Assembly (NCBI RefSeq): GCF_900497805.2
Contig: NW_020954630.1
Coordinates: 719,573 to 783,572 of the forward strand
DNA from: Vombatus ursinus
Taxonomy: Eukaryota > Chordata > Mammalia > Diprotodontia > Vombatidae
Direction of reading: 5' to 3'
DNA: 64,000 nt
Position numbers and translations under genes: made by a program. The notes under the pieces were generated by a model. That model had not been told where the DNA came from. It searched no databases and worked only from the letters and a program-made list of their open reading frames with translations. Every line of letters starts with the position of its first letter. The stretch's first letter is position 1. Below are positions 24,062 to 35,536 of this stretch, in pieces.

Positions 24062-24605
24062 CACTCAGATGCATCAGCTAGTCAAAAAGTCAAAAAGCAT
24101 TTACTAAGCACTTACTATATGCCATGTACTATGCTGAGCTAGTCTTTAATGAACCAGAGCTATGGTTGCTTTCCCATCAAGGACAACATGTATTTTGTTT
24201 GGTTTCTCCATCTTTAGGCAGACCTTCCTATTTAAGCTCTTTTTCTTTGTCCTCATGCTGCTGCTGTGATATCCAGTCTCCTCATCCACTCTCCTCCCTA
24301 ACCCCATGTCCTATCTGGGCTTACTGTCCCCTGCTTTATTTATCACAACACCTCTTTCCATCAACTCTTACCTGTCCTAGATTTCTTCCCCTTAAGGTCC
24401 TGCTTTGTGCTTTCTCTGTTGACCTGTTAAATTAATCTTTGCTAAGGTGTTAATTATTTATTTATTTACTGATTTATGTATTTATTTGAGCAAATTCAAT
24501 TCACAAAACGCTACTACAAGGCCTTGTGAGATTCAAAGTTAGATAAGATGCTTGCCTTCATGGAGCTTACAATCTAGAAGGTAAGATAAGATATGAATAT
24601 ACATG
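24062..24605. other. No gene; pieces of a common marsupial repeat
   Basis: AAAAGCATTTACTAAGCACT at 24094 and CTTCATGGAGCTTACAATCT at 24555 belong to the same widespread repeat seen at 10925 and 38160. The pyrimidine-rich part between them holds nothing I can identify. Confidence 0.45.
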
Positions 24606-25003
24606 ACTATGATACAAAATAGAATATGATAGTTCATTAGATATTTAATAACAAAATACCAGCAGCAAAGTTCAAAGACTGAGGAGATAATTTTGCCTGG
24701 CAACATCAAGGAAGCTATCATGGTAGGGAGAATGTTTGAACTGATTCTCAAAGTATGACTAGGATTTTACCTTAATGTGTTACCCTTCTTTAGAACATTT
24801 TAATTTTTGCCAGGTATCAAAACTTTTGCCCAAAGGAATCAACATCTAATGGTATGAATTTTAATCACAGTGGCCGGTCAGTGAAGGAAGTGTTTTTGAT
24901 CAGGGGCAACTTTCATCAGTGGTCATTAAGGCACATTATGCATGATTATTTGTTATTTATTATTAATTGCTATCTTTTTTTATTAATTTAAGGCCAGTCC
25001 TAC

Positions 25004-25163
25004 TTTTTTTTTTTTTTTTGCTTTTTAGAGAGGCAATTGGGGTTAATTGACTTGCCCAGGGTCACACAGCTAGTAAGTGTCAAGTGTCTGAGGCCAGATT
25101 TGAACTCAGGTCCTCCTGACTCCAAGGCTGGAGCTCTATCCACTGTGCCACCTAGCTGCCCCC
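25004..25163 (-). repeat. Marsupial tRNA-derived SINE
   Basis: Reverse copy with a run of 17 T, then TGACTTGCCCAGGGTCACAC ... TATCCACTGTGCCACCTAGC. Confidence 0.94.
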
Positions 25164-25224
25164 ATTCTACTTCTATCATTCATAAGGATGTCAATAAAAA
25201 TTTAAAACACAAAGATACCTACTA

Positions 25225-25325
25225 GGAAAAAGATTCATTATTTGACAAAAACTGCTGGGAAAAATGGATAATAGTATGGAAGAAATTAGATTTAGACCAA
25301 CACCTAGCACCTTATGCAAAATAAG
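25225..25325 (+). mobile_element. L1 ORF2 fragment
   Basis: ATTATTTGACAAAAACTGCT, then GGAAAAATGGATAATAGTAT and TTAGACCAACACCTAGCACC: the middle-to-late part of marsupial L1 ORF2. Confidence 0.7.
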
Positions 25326-25329
25326 ATAT

Positions 25330-25575
25330 GCAAAGGCAGCTAGGCCGTTCAATTCTGGCCTCAGACACTGACTAGCTGTGTGACTCTGGGCAAATCATTT
25401 TACCTCTGTCTTCCTCAGTTTCCTCAGCTGTAAAGTGGATCAGATGAAGTGACTTGTTCAAGCCATAGAACTAGTCCAGTGGCAGAGTAGGATTGGCAGT
25501 TGGGTCTTTCAGATATTACTCTGAAAAATGAAGAGATTGGATTAAATGATGCTAACATCCCTTTCTACCTGTGGA
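25330..25575 (+). repeat. CORE-type SINE fragment
   Basis: AAGGCAGCTAGG, CTCAGACACTGACTAGCTGT, TCAGTTTCCTCAGCTGTAAA: a forward SINE body with a worn middle. Confidence 0.65.
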
Positions 25576-25686
25576 TCCTTTGATCCTGCATCACCAATAG
25601 AATTGTGGAAAGAATCAGATAAGATTATGGGTGGAAAAGTTCATTGAAAAGTATAATAGCCTGACACATATCTTGGGATGGGATTG

Positions 25687-25692
25687 TTTATT
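25687..25692 (-). terminator. Candidate polyadenylation signal of GIMAP6
   Basis: AATAAA on the minus strand, about 130 bases after the GIMAP6 stop codon. Confidence 0.55.
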
Positions 25693-25819
25693 CTAGGCTA
25701 CTTGCCATCAATGATACTCTGGCTAGGGACAGCTCTCTGAGCTTTCTTCTACTCTGATTCCCAGCTCTGGGTTCCTTCCTCTCTATCACAGTGCTTGGGT
25801 CCAATCAACTAGGATAGGT

Positions 25820-26733
25820 TTATGGGTAGTAGAGGAGATGATAAAGACTCCTGAGGAACCTGACAGGGAATATTTCCCTGAAGGCACCCCAATATGAGTT
25901 GCCAACCACCCAAGGGGTCTGCGACTCCATCTTCAGCACTGATTTTTGATGCTGCTCATATTTCCTCTGAATGGCCATCAGACTTTCTAGGGTAGAGCAG
26001 GTCTGATCTGACTCCTTTGATGCTATATTCTCTTTACAGAAAGTTCCCTTAGAACCCTGCCGCTGGCCTATTGGCTCTTCTCCCAGCTCCTCTCTTAACT
26101 GTTGAATATTTTCCTGGATATAGTCATACACCTCATTCGAGTAGCAGCCTAAGTTATTTTTCCAGACTACCCCTTCTATCATCTCCATCAGTTCCTTTAG
26201 TTGGACCTCGTGTCCCTCCCCTTCAATTTTGTTGTTGAAACCACAGTGAAATCCTTCACACACCACATGCAGCCAGGTCAAACTTTTGTTCCCTGTTTCT
26301 TGTAAGTATTCCTTTAGGGTTTCCTTCCCTAAGTCTTCTTTCCTGGTGAAGACAAGGATGGTGTGAGCCAGGATCTCTGCTCCAAAGATCTCCTGGATGC
26401 GCCTGAGGACCTCCTTGTTCTCGTTGGTGTAACAGCCCAACTGCATCACCAGGAGCAGGGCATGAGGCCCTGGGGAAGAGAGGGCCATACAGCGACAGAT
26501 CTCTAGATCTTCATTTATTTGGGCACTGGAGGAAAAGATATCTGGTGTGTCAATGACAACAATTCTCCTTCCATGCCATTCCCTGCTCTCTCTTTGGCAG
26601 CTCTCAGTCACTGGCCTGGGACTGAGCTTTGACTTGAAGGCTTTCTTGCCAAGGATGCTATTTCCAGTTGCACTCTTCCCACTTCCTGTCTTCCCTACGA
26701 GGATGAGCCTCAGCTCTCTTGGCATTACTGGGC
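25820..26733 (-). CDS. GIMAP6: GIMAP6 GTPase, main (last) coding exon; whole gene 28276 to 25820
   Basis: AIG1/GIMAP GTPase. Human GIMAP6 is cytosolic, binds the autophagy protein GABARAPL2 and supports lymphocyte survival. The exon starts after TTGGTACTTTCCAG in phase 1 (first two bases GC) and joins the start exon 28201-28276 to give 329 residues (human: 292). Motifs: P-loop GKTGSGKS (39-46), [25 protein letters not shown], and the GIMAP6-type HCGFNNK in place of [24 protein letters not shown] and the YSN...YDYIQ block match human GIMAP6. The arginine-finger position in the LGRYT box is Cys126 (LGCYTNEN) where human GIMAP6 has Arg. The tail beyond the last human-like block is about 30 residues longer and ends aromatic ([12 protein letters not shown]). 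Like human GIMAP6, it is on the strand opposite its neighbours. The frame is intact. Confidence 0.95.
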
Positions 26734-26993
26734 CTGGAAAGTACCAACATGAAAATGAGAGGGTCAGAATTCTGAAGGACATAAACATCTGTTTCCTCTG
26801 TTGCCTTTGGCCAACTCATATTGAAAAACAAAAGCCAAGCAGCTGTCATTGTTCTGCTTTATAGCTGGACCATGGGAAGGAAGTCAAAGGGGCTTTTCCT
26901 ACCCCCTTCACCCCTGTGCTACTCCCTATCCAGCTTACATATGAATGTTGAGTCCCAGTTGGGAGAGGAAGAGAGTGAGTTTGAGGCAAGTAT

Positions 26994-26995
26994 TG

Positions 26996-27055
<60 letters not shown>
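26994..27055 (+). repeat. (GA)n microsatellite
   Basis: About 60 bases of nearly pure GA within the GIMAP6 intron. Confidence 0.97.
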
Positions 27056-27058
<3 letters not shown>

Positions 27059-27494
27059 TTGCTGACTGAAGAGTTGCTTTTTGACAAGTAAACAAAATTC
27101 TATTAACTACCTCATTTCCAGGTCAGATTTCCTCATGTTGTATCCTGGCTGCCTAGATTTTTGCTATAGGCAAGCTTGCCTTCTCTACATAATACTCCAG
27201 TTTTCTGATCTATCCTCTCCCTGCTTCCTTACTTATTTGTGCTGTGTTTCATCTCATTTTGGCCAAACTCTTTCTTTTGGCCTGCCTCTTTCCCTATCCC
27301 TCACTCCATCTCACCCTTCCCATTCCTTATGTTTTACTGAGAAATCCAGTAGGGATGTGAGCATACCTCCCTGCATTTACACTCCCCAACTCAACTCAAT
27401 CAGGAATTTCATTATCAACAACTGTTCCCCTTTAATGTTGACAAGATACTCTTCTCATAACAACATTATGATGTATACAAAGTCTATATTAGTG

Positions 27495-27955
27495 TCTTCA
27501 TTTTACAGGTGGGGAAACTGAGGCACAGAGCCCTTAAGTGATTTGCCTGAAATCATACAGCTAGTAAGTATCAGAGCAAGACTCTGATAGGCCTTTTGAC
27601 TACAATAGCAATACTTTCCCCACAATATCATGCTACTTCTCAACTTTTCCCTTTTTGTTCCCTTTCCCTTCCCCCTCCCCCATTTCAAGTGATCTCAAGG
27701 GTCTGGGGGAGAATGCAAATGAAAAGCAGATTCTCCTCCCCCAAAGCCTTGAGTTTGTTGTTGTTTCATTGTTTCAGTCGTGTCAGACTCTTCATAACCC
27801 CGTTAGGAGCTTTCTTGGCAAAGATGCTGGAGTGGTTTTTGCCATTTCCTTTTCCAGCTCATTTTACAGGCAAGGAAACTGAGGCAAAAAGAGTTAATCA
27901 ACTTGCCCAGAGTCACTCCACTACTAAGTCCAAAGCCTTGGGATCTCTGGCTTAA
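27495..27955 (-). repeat. MIR-type fragment and MAR1-type SINE
   Basis: 27495-27590 is a reverse MIR-like piece (CATTTTACAGGTGGGGAAAC). 27752-27955 is a reverse MAR1-type copy (GTGTCAGACTCTTCATAACC, GAGCTTTCTTGGCAAAGATG, GGCAAGGAAACTGAGGCAAA). Both are in the GIMAP6 intron. Confidence 0.8.
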
Positions 27956-28200
27956 TGTGTTGTCCAATCGCAGTGTGTTTCTAACCCAATGAAGGTTCAA
28001 TATTGTTGGAATTTCAGGCACTGTGCAAGGCAGGTGAGGGATAGATTTGAGGGTGAAGGGAAACCTTCCTCATACCCTGAAATCATACCATCTAGGCAGC
28101 CACCTTCTTAGTCTTTATATAAGGCCAGCTTCAACTGTTCACAGGCACAGTTGGTACTGCTCTCCTTTAGAGAAAAGCCTTTATTATCAACAATTCTCAC

Positions 28201-28276
28201 CATTCCCTTGAGCTGCCTGATCAGCAAAAACTTCAGTGTCGCCACAGGGCTCTCCATTTCCTCTTCTCTCTTCCAT
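28201..28276 (-). CDS. GIMAP6: GIMAP6 start exon (MEERRGNG...)
   Basis: On the minus strand CTTCTTTCTTCAG is an acceptor set directly before ATGGAAG, so the coding start is the first base of this exon and a non-coding exon must lie further upstream. The 76 bases encode 25 residues (MEERRGNGEPC...AAQGN) plus one base and end at GTGAGA, a phase-1 donor. The GTPase exon at 26733 starts in phase 1, and the join restores a Gly codon. MEE is also how human GIMAP6 starts (MEEEEYEQ), and the low-complexity acidic N-terminus is similar in character. Confidence 0.82.
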
Positions 28277-28794
28277 CTGAAGAAAGAAGCAGACATGAAA
28301 CTGAAATTAATTTTTATCCTGAGGTCCAAGGTTCAAAATACACTGATTTTTTCTTTCCAGAAGTGTTGTATTTGGCAAGTTTTTGATAGTCTATATAGCT
28401 GAATGAGAGGAGGTAAGGGAGACTTGTCAAATAGGACCCTGCATCTATTTTAGAAAACAAGAGAGATTCCATTTCTCATTTCTAGCTCTATTCTTTCAGA
28501 ATCTGAAGAGCTGAATGGAAGGGGTAGGACATGGGTTGGGTCCAGACGGATGGCTAGGATTTGGAGAAGGAGAGGAGAGGAGATAAACATCTTCAGAGAG
28601 GGAGAGGAAAACAGTATGCGCAGGAATGAGTCAGCTGAATATGAGGAAACAATGAGGAGATAGATCAAGGCAGATATGAGATTGTGTATTGGGACCAATA
28701 GGCAATAAGATTGGATAAATAATACAAATATTCATCAAGCTGAGATTCACCAAGATTTTCTTTGCAACAAGCCTATGAGGTCTGTAGTGGAAAT

Positions 28795-28970
28795 ATAACT
28801 GTGCCATTTTATAGATCATAGGTTTGTAGGGTTGAGGGAACTTCACAGATCATCCAGTACAACCTCCTCATTTTATAGACAAAGAAAACTGATTTCCAGA
28901 GAAGTCAAACAACATGCCTAATGTTGCCCAGGTAGTTAATAGCAAAGCCAGGATTTAAACTCAAGTTTAA
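28795..28970 (-). repeat. MIR-related SINE fragment
   Basis: ATCATCCAGTACAACCTCCT, CATTTTATAGACAAAGAAAA and GCCCAGGTAGTTAATAGCAA: a reverse MIR-like copy. Confidence 0.65.
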
Positions 28971-30180
28971 AATGCTGTTTCCTTTCCTCTCCAGCCTTTC
29001 CAATTCATATATTTTTTCATTAACACTGCTACTTTGAAAATATTTCAATAGGATATGCCAAATAATCCCCAGTCCCCTTGATAACCTTTACATAATTCTC
29101 AGGGATATATGAATGCCTGGTGCAGAAGGTAATACTTGAGCTGTGTTTTTAAGGAAGAGAGGGATAGCCAGCGCAAAGGTACAGAGTGAGATAATAGATG
29201 TTCAATGCTTTGTAAAGTTTAAAGTCAAGATTTTTAAGTGCCATTTGTGAAGTGTCTGCCTTTCTTCTCCCACTGCCATTGATACTGCTGTCAGAAAGTG
29301 TTATTGCTCTTTTTACAGGGAGACATCCTCCTCCCCAAACCCTCCCAACAACATACCCTCAGATAGTCAACACATTTGAATCTCTGTTGGCTTCCACCAA
29401 GCTGGCACTCTATGGGATGCCAAGTGCTTTGAGAATGTTGATTTATATCTCCCCACAGAAAGCTCTCCAGCCCCTACTCTCCATTGAATTAGGGTGACTG
29501 GATTCCACTCTTTTGTTCCCTTGCCTCATGATGCTGGCAGCCTTCTACCTACATAGAAAGATCAATGCCTTCTATTATATTTCTTTGAGGCTGAGAATAT
29601 ACCCCAATACCATATTTCTCTTAATCTTTTTAGCTCTTGTCATGTCTTGGACACGAAGCCACTGCAAATTTTCAATATCAACATTCTCCAAGAAATGGCC
29701 CCAGGTTCAAGTTTCTCTATGGGCCACATTCCCTATACTTAGGATCCCCACCAATGTGTTTACTCTTGGTGGTCAGCCAGAGGATATAATTAGTTTGGAG
29801 AAAAGGCATTTAATGAAATGGTATAAATAAAAAATATATATATGGTAGCAAAAAAGTTTCTCCCATCATCTTGGGTCATACTCTTTGACAAACTGACATA
29901 GCACCAGTGAGAAGGGTGGATGTATACAGGGTATATCCCTGCTGGGTAAGGAGCATTATGTGGAGGGGCAACTCATTCCTCTGACACTGCAGGCCCACTG
30001 CCTTCTAGTGATATCATTGTGCTGCTCCTGCTTAGCCTGTTGCTTGCTGGTTCTATAGACTCTGCTGCCTCCAGTTTCAGTCTCAACTCAAATCCTTGGC
30101 TATTTCTTCCTTAAGGGAAAAGCAGATGCCTCCATTCTCTTTTGACTTAAAGCCTCTTCCTGGTTCTTTTATTTTTATTA
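28971..30180. other. No gene seen
   Basis: Mixed single-copy-looking sequence with short repeat pieces. The 105-codon open frame at 29513-29830 shows no domain, splice or homology clue. This is the likely upstream flank of GIMAP6; a non-coding first exon could lie here but I cannot place it. Confidence 0.4.
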
Positions 30181-30189
30181 TTATTATTT

Positions 30190-30324
30190 TTTGGCTAGGC
30201 AATGGGGTTAAGTGACTTGCCCAGGGTCACACAGCTGTGTCAAGTGTCTAAGGTGGATTTGAACTCAGGTCCTCCTGACTTCCAGGGCCAGTGCTCTATC
30301 CACTTTGCCACCTAGCTGTCCCCT
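30190..30324 (-). repeat. Marsupial tRNA-derived SINE
   Basis: Reverse copy (GGCTAGGCAATGGGGTTAAG ... CCACTTTGCCACCTAGCTGT), preceded by TTCCTGGTTCTTTT and followed by TTCCTAGTTCTTTT. Confidence 0.92.
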
Positions 30325-30396
30325 TCCTAGTTCTTTTTCTTTCTTTCTTTCTTCCTTCCTTCCTTCCTTCCTTCCTTCCTTCCTTCNNNNNNNNNN

Positions 30397-30444
<48 letters not shown>

Positions 30445-30592
30445 ATTCATTCATTTATTTATATTTGGCTAGGCAGTGGGGTTAAGTGACTTGTCACACA
30501 GCTAGTAAGTGTTAAGTATCTGAGGCCAGATTTGAACTCAGGTTCTGAATTCAGGGCTGGTGCTGTATCCACTGTGCCACCTAGCTGCCCCT
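30325..30592 (-). repeat. Second SINE with an expanded (AAAG/AAGG)n tail and an assembly gap
   Basis: Reverse SINE body at about 30466-30592 with a tail expanded into CCTT/CTTT runs (30335-30442), interrupted by 10 N at 30387-30396. CCTAGTTCTTTT flanks it on both sides. It inserted at the edge of the preceding SINE, using that SINE's own target repeat. Confidence 0.88.
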
Positions 30593-31439
30593 CCTAGTTC
30601 TTTTAGAAAAGGCAGAAACCCTTGTTTGGGACCCTCAGAAAGCTTTCGCTTGGGTTTTTCTGTTTTATCCCCACACAAGGTGTGGTATGGTTAGAGGCTT
30701 CTCATCTCTCCAATAAGACATTCTCAGCCCCAAGTGACTAGTTCGGGTATCAGCAAACTCAGATCTGGTCACTCTTTTTGTATCCTCCCTAAGAATGGTT
30801 TCTACATTTGTAAATAAAGTGTTGTTGTACTTTAAATTATGAAAGTTAAAAAGGAGGGGGTGGCCAGACTGGCTGTACTTTGCTCAACCCTATTCTAGAA
30901 CAAACAGTAGGATCCTCCCAGTTAGCAAAAAGCCTCAGTCTTTTTCTTTTTCTTTGGACTCCTCTTCCTGGTTCAGTTACTTAGCTATTGTTTAGAGAGT
31001 AAATACTAGCTTGTGGCAAGTACCACGTTTATCTCCCAGTTTTAATCATTAAAAGCTATAGTCTAGCTGCTAGACAATAAACCAGGTCATGGTTTTTGGT
31101 AGCTATGTAACAACTCTCTGGAACTGGTAGTTAAGGTTTCCCTAGTTTTTGAATCCTAAGGCTCTTCTTTTTTCCTCTTATAAGATGAGTGGGTGGGGAA
31201 AAGGGAGAGACATAATTCCAAACCCAGGCAGCAGGCCTCCACTACTCATTCAGTCACATTCCAGAACTTTTCATCACCAGACCTGGCCAAGACTCTGACA
31301 TCTACACACTTCAATAAATCTCAGGAAGGCGTTAGCAACACCCCTTTCTAGACTTATTCCACATTACTTTCCTTTAGACTTTCAATAGATAAGCGAAACT
31401 GATCTTTGTGCTCTTCCTCATAGATAGCACTCCTTCCAT

Positions 31440-31915
31440 CTCCTTTGGACTGGTTGTTCCCCATACTTATAAGGAAGTACTTACTTCACCCTCTAAGAAT
31501 TCCTAATTTCCATCACGACTAAGCTCAAACATTGCCTTCTACATGAAATCTTTCCCAAGGGTCTTTGCTCTTTGCTGTTTGTACCTTTCCAAATTAACCA
31601 GTATCTAATTTGACACCTAGTATCTATTTTTATATACTTATATTTGTACGTATCTCTGGCTAGAAATTAAGTTTTGCTTTGGTTTTTGTATATCCTATTT
31701 ATTAATGCTTAGCAGTGTTAAAGAAAGCTTGCTAATTGATTGATTGCAGTAGAAAAGCAGAGTTACCATTGTGGAAAAGGTTATCCTTTTCCCCCTTTAT
31801 AATAATCAAATTAAAATAAGATAGTTGTGCTTATACTATTTTCCCTATTTACTAGATTGTAAGCTCCTCCAAGGCATGGACTGTATTTTCTTTCCTCTTT
31901 TTATCCCATTGCATT
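31440..31915 (+). mobile_element. L2 3'-end fragments
   Basis: GACTAAGCTCAAACATTGCC, TCTACATGAAATCTTTCCCA and the tail (TTAGCAGTGTTAAAGAAAGC) mark one L2-like 3' end. 31840-31915 (CTAGATTGTAAGCTCCTCCA) is another. Confidence 0.7.
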
Positions 31916-31918
31916 GTA

Positions 31919-32005
31919 CGGGGTGTTTCAAAAGTCTCAAAACAGTTTTAAGCTCTTATAGCTATTAAAAGCTCAAAAATCCTTCAAGATTTTTGAGACA
32001 CCATG
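31919..32005. mobile_element. Mariner-type MITE (87 bp, hairpin-like)
   Basis: Flanked by TA at 31917-31918 and 32006-32007. The ends CGGGGTGTTTCAAAAGTCT and, reversed, CATGGTGTCTCAAAAATCT are inverted repeats. The middle (TTTTAAGCTCTTATAGCTA) extends the fold, so the whole element can form one hairpin. Non-coding, typical of tiny Tc1/mariner derivatives. Confidence 0.78.
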
Positions 32006-32049
32006 TATACTGGTATATATATTTATAAATATATTCACACACACATACA

Positions 32050-32305
32050 TGCATTTGTTGTTATTCAGTCATGTCTGACTCTTTGGGAACCAATTTTTGG
32101 GGTTTTCTTGGCAAAGATACTACAGTAGTTTGCCATTTCCTTCTCTAGCTCCTTTTATAGATCAGTAAACTGAGATAAAGAGAGTTGAGTGACTTACCTA
32201 GGGTCACACAGCTAATAAATGTCTGAGGCCAGATTTGAATTCAGGAACATGAATCTTCCTGACTCTAGGCCCAGAACTACATCCATTGTGCTAGCTAGCT
32301 ACTCC
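32050..32305 (-). repeat. MAR1-type CORE-SINE
   Basis: Reverse copy: TTCAGTCATGTCTGACTCTT, GGGGTTTTCTTGGCAAAGAT, TAGGGTCACACAGCTAATAA, ending near CCATTGTGCTAGCTAGC. Confidence 0.88.
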
Positions 32306-32309
32306 TTAT

Positions 32310-32470
32310 ATTGGTGTATATAGAGATAGCTATATGTGTGTATACACACATACACACACACACATACATACACATATATACATATAGATATATATAGATG
32401 AAAATATAGATATGTAAATATAGATAAATATATAGACATATAGATATAGATAAAAATAAAGATGGCTAGA
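32310..32470. repeat. Mixed CA/ATAGAT microsatellite
   Basis: CACATACACACACACA, then imperfect ATATAGATA units. The open frame on the minus strand is a by-product of the repeat. Confidence 0.9.
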
Positions 32471-32479
32471 TATTCTATC

Positions 32480-33865
32480 CTATTCTGTACCATGTATACC
32501 AGTATATTGGTATACACCATGTACAAAGTAAGTGTTTAATAATGATTTTTTGAGTAGAATTAAACTGAATTAGACTCCCTTTTCTATGACTCCAGTCTTA
32601 CTAAGAAAACAATTAGGTTTGCCTAAAGACTTGGTTTTCCTTTTAGAGTATGACTTGCTGAACAGCTGATTTGCACATTCTAATCCTTGGCCAGCATGGG
32701 TCTTACTATATACATTATTGACTTAACTTCCTGAATCACAATCAATCTCATGTGAGTTCTATTAGCAAATAATCCTGATGGCCCCTATGTGGACTGATAA
32801 AATCAAGCTCCTGATTTCTTTTTTAATGTGAATTTTACTTTATATGAGGGCCAAACTCTTGTTCTTTGGTAACTCCACCAAAATATAGCCACCCTATAAA
32901 GCCCTGTCTGAGAAGTTTTTCAAGCAGAGTCTGCTTCCCTTTCTAATCAATTAGTTATTAATCAAGGAGCATTTATTCCTATGTTTCAGACACTATACTA
33001 GGATCTGGTCACACAAATACAAACTATGTTGAAATGATGCAATGTCATCCTGATACATCCTGACCCTTAGCTCCAATCAGAGTATCTAGATACCACAGCC
33101 CCAGAGCACATTCCTCTCAGGAGGCCAGACAGATAGGAGTTCAAATGGACAAGGCAGAGAGCACTTGAGAATGATTGTGGAATAGAGCTCCATGGCCAGA
33201 ATAAGTCTTTTGTGTTAGGGTTTTAGGGAAATAACCGAGAATGATGTTGTGGGAAGAACAGTGAATCATGACTGAAAAGTCCCCATATTCTTGCCTTGGC
33301 TCTTTGACGAATTCATCTTGTGACTTTGGGTGAGTGAGCCAGTTCACTTTTCTGGGACTCAGATTCCCTTAGTGATTAGGAGAGGGTTTTAGAGAAGATA
33401 ATCATTAATGTTCTTTCTTGCTTATAAATTCTGTGGATTTTTAAATGACCTCTGGGCTACCAGTCATTTGGTAGCAAAGAAAAATAATGCAGGGAAGACA
33501 ATAGCACAGCTTCCTGGCCCGAGATATACCTCCAGCCTGAATTATTTGTGGAGTACTGAATCACATTCACCCATTAGTTATCAAGGAGCTGGTCCTTTCT
33601 TCAAACAGAGCAGACAAGCGAATGGCAGATGATTGATCTCTCCCTCTTACAGAGGACTTTTGGGAGTCCTATAACATCTCTGACCTTGTTCGATCTGCCC
33701 ACAGCAATCCTGTGAGGGAGGTACTTAGCTTTACAGGGTGAAGATCAAAATTCAGAACTTGTGACCCAGACCAGATCTAAGTGAGGAAGGCAGTGGCAGA
33801 GTCAGCTCTTTAATCTAACTCTCCTACCCAAATTCTGTGCTTTTTCCATTTTGCCACAAGCATAT
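32480..33865. other. No gene seen; largely non-repetitive
   Basis: No recognised repeat over most of it and no convincing frame. Within this repeat-rich window it is one of the better places to look for conserved non-coding DNA. Confidence 0.4.
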
Positions 33866-34180
33866 ACACAATGAGCAGGTACACACAGATACATATACAA
33901 GCACACACAGGAACACACTGGAGCACACACAAACATACAGGAGCCCACACACAGGAGCACATACATGAATACACAAACATGAACACATATGAGTACCCGC
34001 ACAAACACTAGAAGCACCCACGAGAATACACAGGAGCACACAGGAGCACATACATGAATGCACAAACATAAACACGTATGAGCACATACACATAAACATC
34101 AGAAGCACCCACGAGTACACACAGGAGTCTACCTGCTAGCACACATTAGCACACACAAGCTACACAACTGTACACACATG
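33866..34180. repeat. CA-rich minisatellite with an 89-bp higher-order unit
   Basis: ACAGGAGCACATACATGAAT begins at 33951 and again at 34040, so the unit is 89 bases, made of imperfect 8- to 12-base sub-repeats (GAGCACA, CATGAACA). Three minus-strand frames stay open and look cysteine-rich because of the repeat. Confidence 0.88.
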
Positions 34181-34559
34181 AGCACGCCTACTTCTGAACA
34201 CACAGACTCACCACGGTGCTGGTGAGCGATGTGAAGAACGGCCTTGTTTTCTGTCACTGACGTCTGTGAGTTGTTAGAAATTTCCCTATTGCTTGGATGT
34301 GGTTCCACTGAACACCAGGTCCCCAGATGTATTCAGCATAATCTTTGCTCTTTTCTATAAACTTTTCAACAGAAAATGGTCTGAAAACACAGTTTGTTTC
34401 ATGGGAGCCACCCTGACACGGTATAATGTTTGCTGCTGGCTCTGAGACAGTCAGCTACAGGAAACAGGAAGTCTGGACCTCCCTGTTTACATCTCGAGCC
34501 AAGGCAGCTGTAAAAGTGATAGCTCACTTACCTTGAACATTAACTCTCCATGACATCTT

Positions 34560-35030
34560 TCAGCTTGGATTCAGGTCTGGCTCTGGAACTTACTGGGTAC
34601 ATATCCTCGGTCAATTCACTCTATGGCTCTAAGCCTCAGTGTGATCATGTATAAAATGAGGATAATACTTGTCCTGTTTATCTAACAGGGACATTGTAAG
34701 GATCAAATCAGATCATGTGTGTGAAAGCACTTCCAAAAATTTGTATTAAACAGTGGGTGGTCATTGCATTGAGTAGAGTTCTTGAATGAAGAGGGAAGAA
34801 AGGAGGGAACAAGCATTTACTAAGTACTTACTAGGTGCCAGGCACTGTGATTAGTACTTTATAAACAGTATTTCATTTGAGTCTGTGACAACCCTGTGAG
34901 GTTCCTAGGTGCTATTATTGTCATCCTCATTTTACAGCTGAGGAAACTGAAGTTAAGTGACTTGGCCGGGGTCATACAGCTAGTAAGCATCTGAAGGTAT
35001 ATTTGAATTCAGGTCTTTCTGAGTATGGAT
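34560..35030. repeat. Two MIR-type SINEs back to back
   Basis: 34560-34745 reads forward (GCCTCAGTGTGATCATGTAT, AAATGAGGATAATACTTGTC). 34800-35025 reads in reverse (ACAAGCATTTACTAAGTACT, CATTTTACAGCTGAGGAAAC, GTTAAGTGACTTGGCCGGGG). Confidence 0.75.
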
Positions 35031-35039
35031 GTGAAGTGG

Positions 35040-35520
35040 AACCTAAGAGTTATTTGAGTTTGCATTTCTATAGTTATTAGTGAATGTAAAACATTTTTCC
35101 ATAAAGCTATGGATAGCTTGGATATCTTCTAAAACATTTGTAAATGCAAAATAATTATGATTGCAGTCTGCCAAAAGTCCTCCTCTGACATTTCATCATG
35201 GTATGGAAGCAGCTCTGGGTTTCCAAAGAATCTCCCAGTAATACAGAACCTTGAGCAGGTAGCTGTGAGGCAGAGATGAAGTCTTCCATGTTGCTCAGGA
35301 CTTCTCATTTTCAGCCTTTCTTATAACATAATAGCATTTCATTATACTCTATATAAGCTACAATTTGTTCAGCTATTCCCTAATGAACAGGCACCCATTT
35401 TGTTCCTAGCTTTTTGTTACTACAAAAAGCCTGCTGTGAATATTTGGACAGATTCAGGACATTTCTTTATGTCTTTGACCTCCCTGGGATTTATACCAAT
35501 GAGTAGGGTGGTTGGATTAA
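35040..35520 (-). mobile_element. L1 ORF2 C-terminal fragment
   Basis: The minus strand carries worn L1 ORF2 end sequence (complement of CATTTCATTATACTCTATAT, CAATTTGTTCAGCTATTCCC and GAACAGGCACCCATTTTGTT). Older than the SINE that cuts it at 35537. Confidence 0.7.
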
Positions 35521-35536
35521 GAATATGAATAACTTA

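Noticed and set aside
33802-34120. Cysteine-rich minus-strand open frames
   Set aside because: By-product of the CA-rich minisatellite; open in all three frames, with a unit length not divisible by three.
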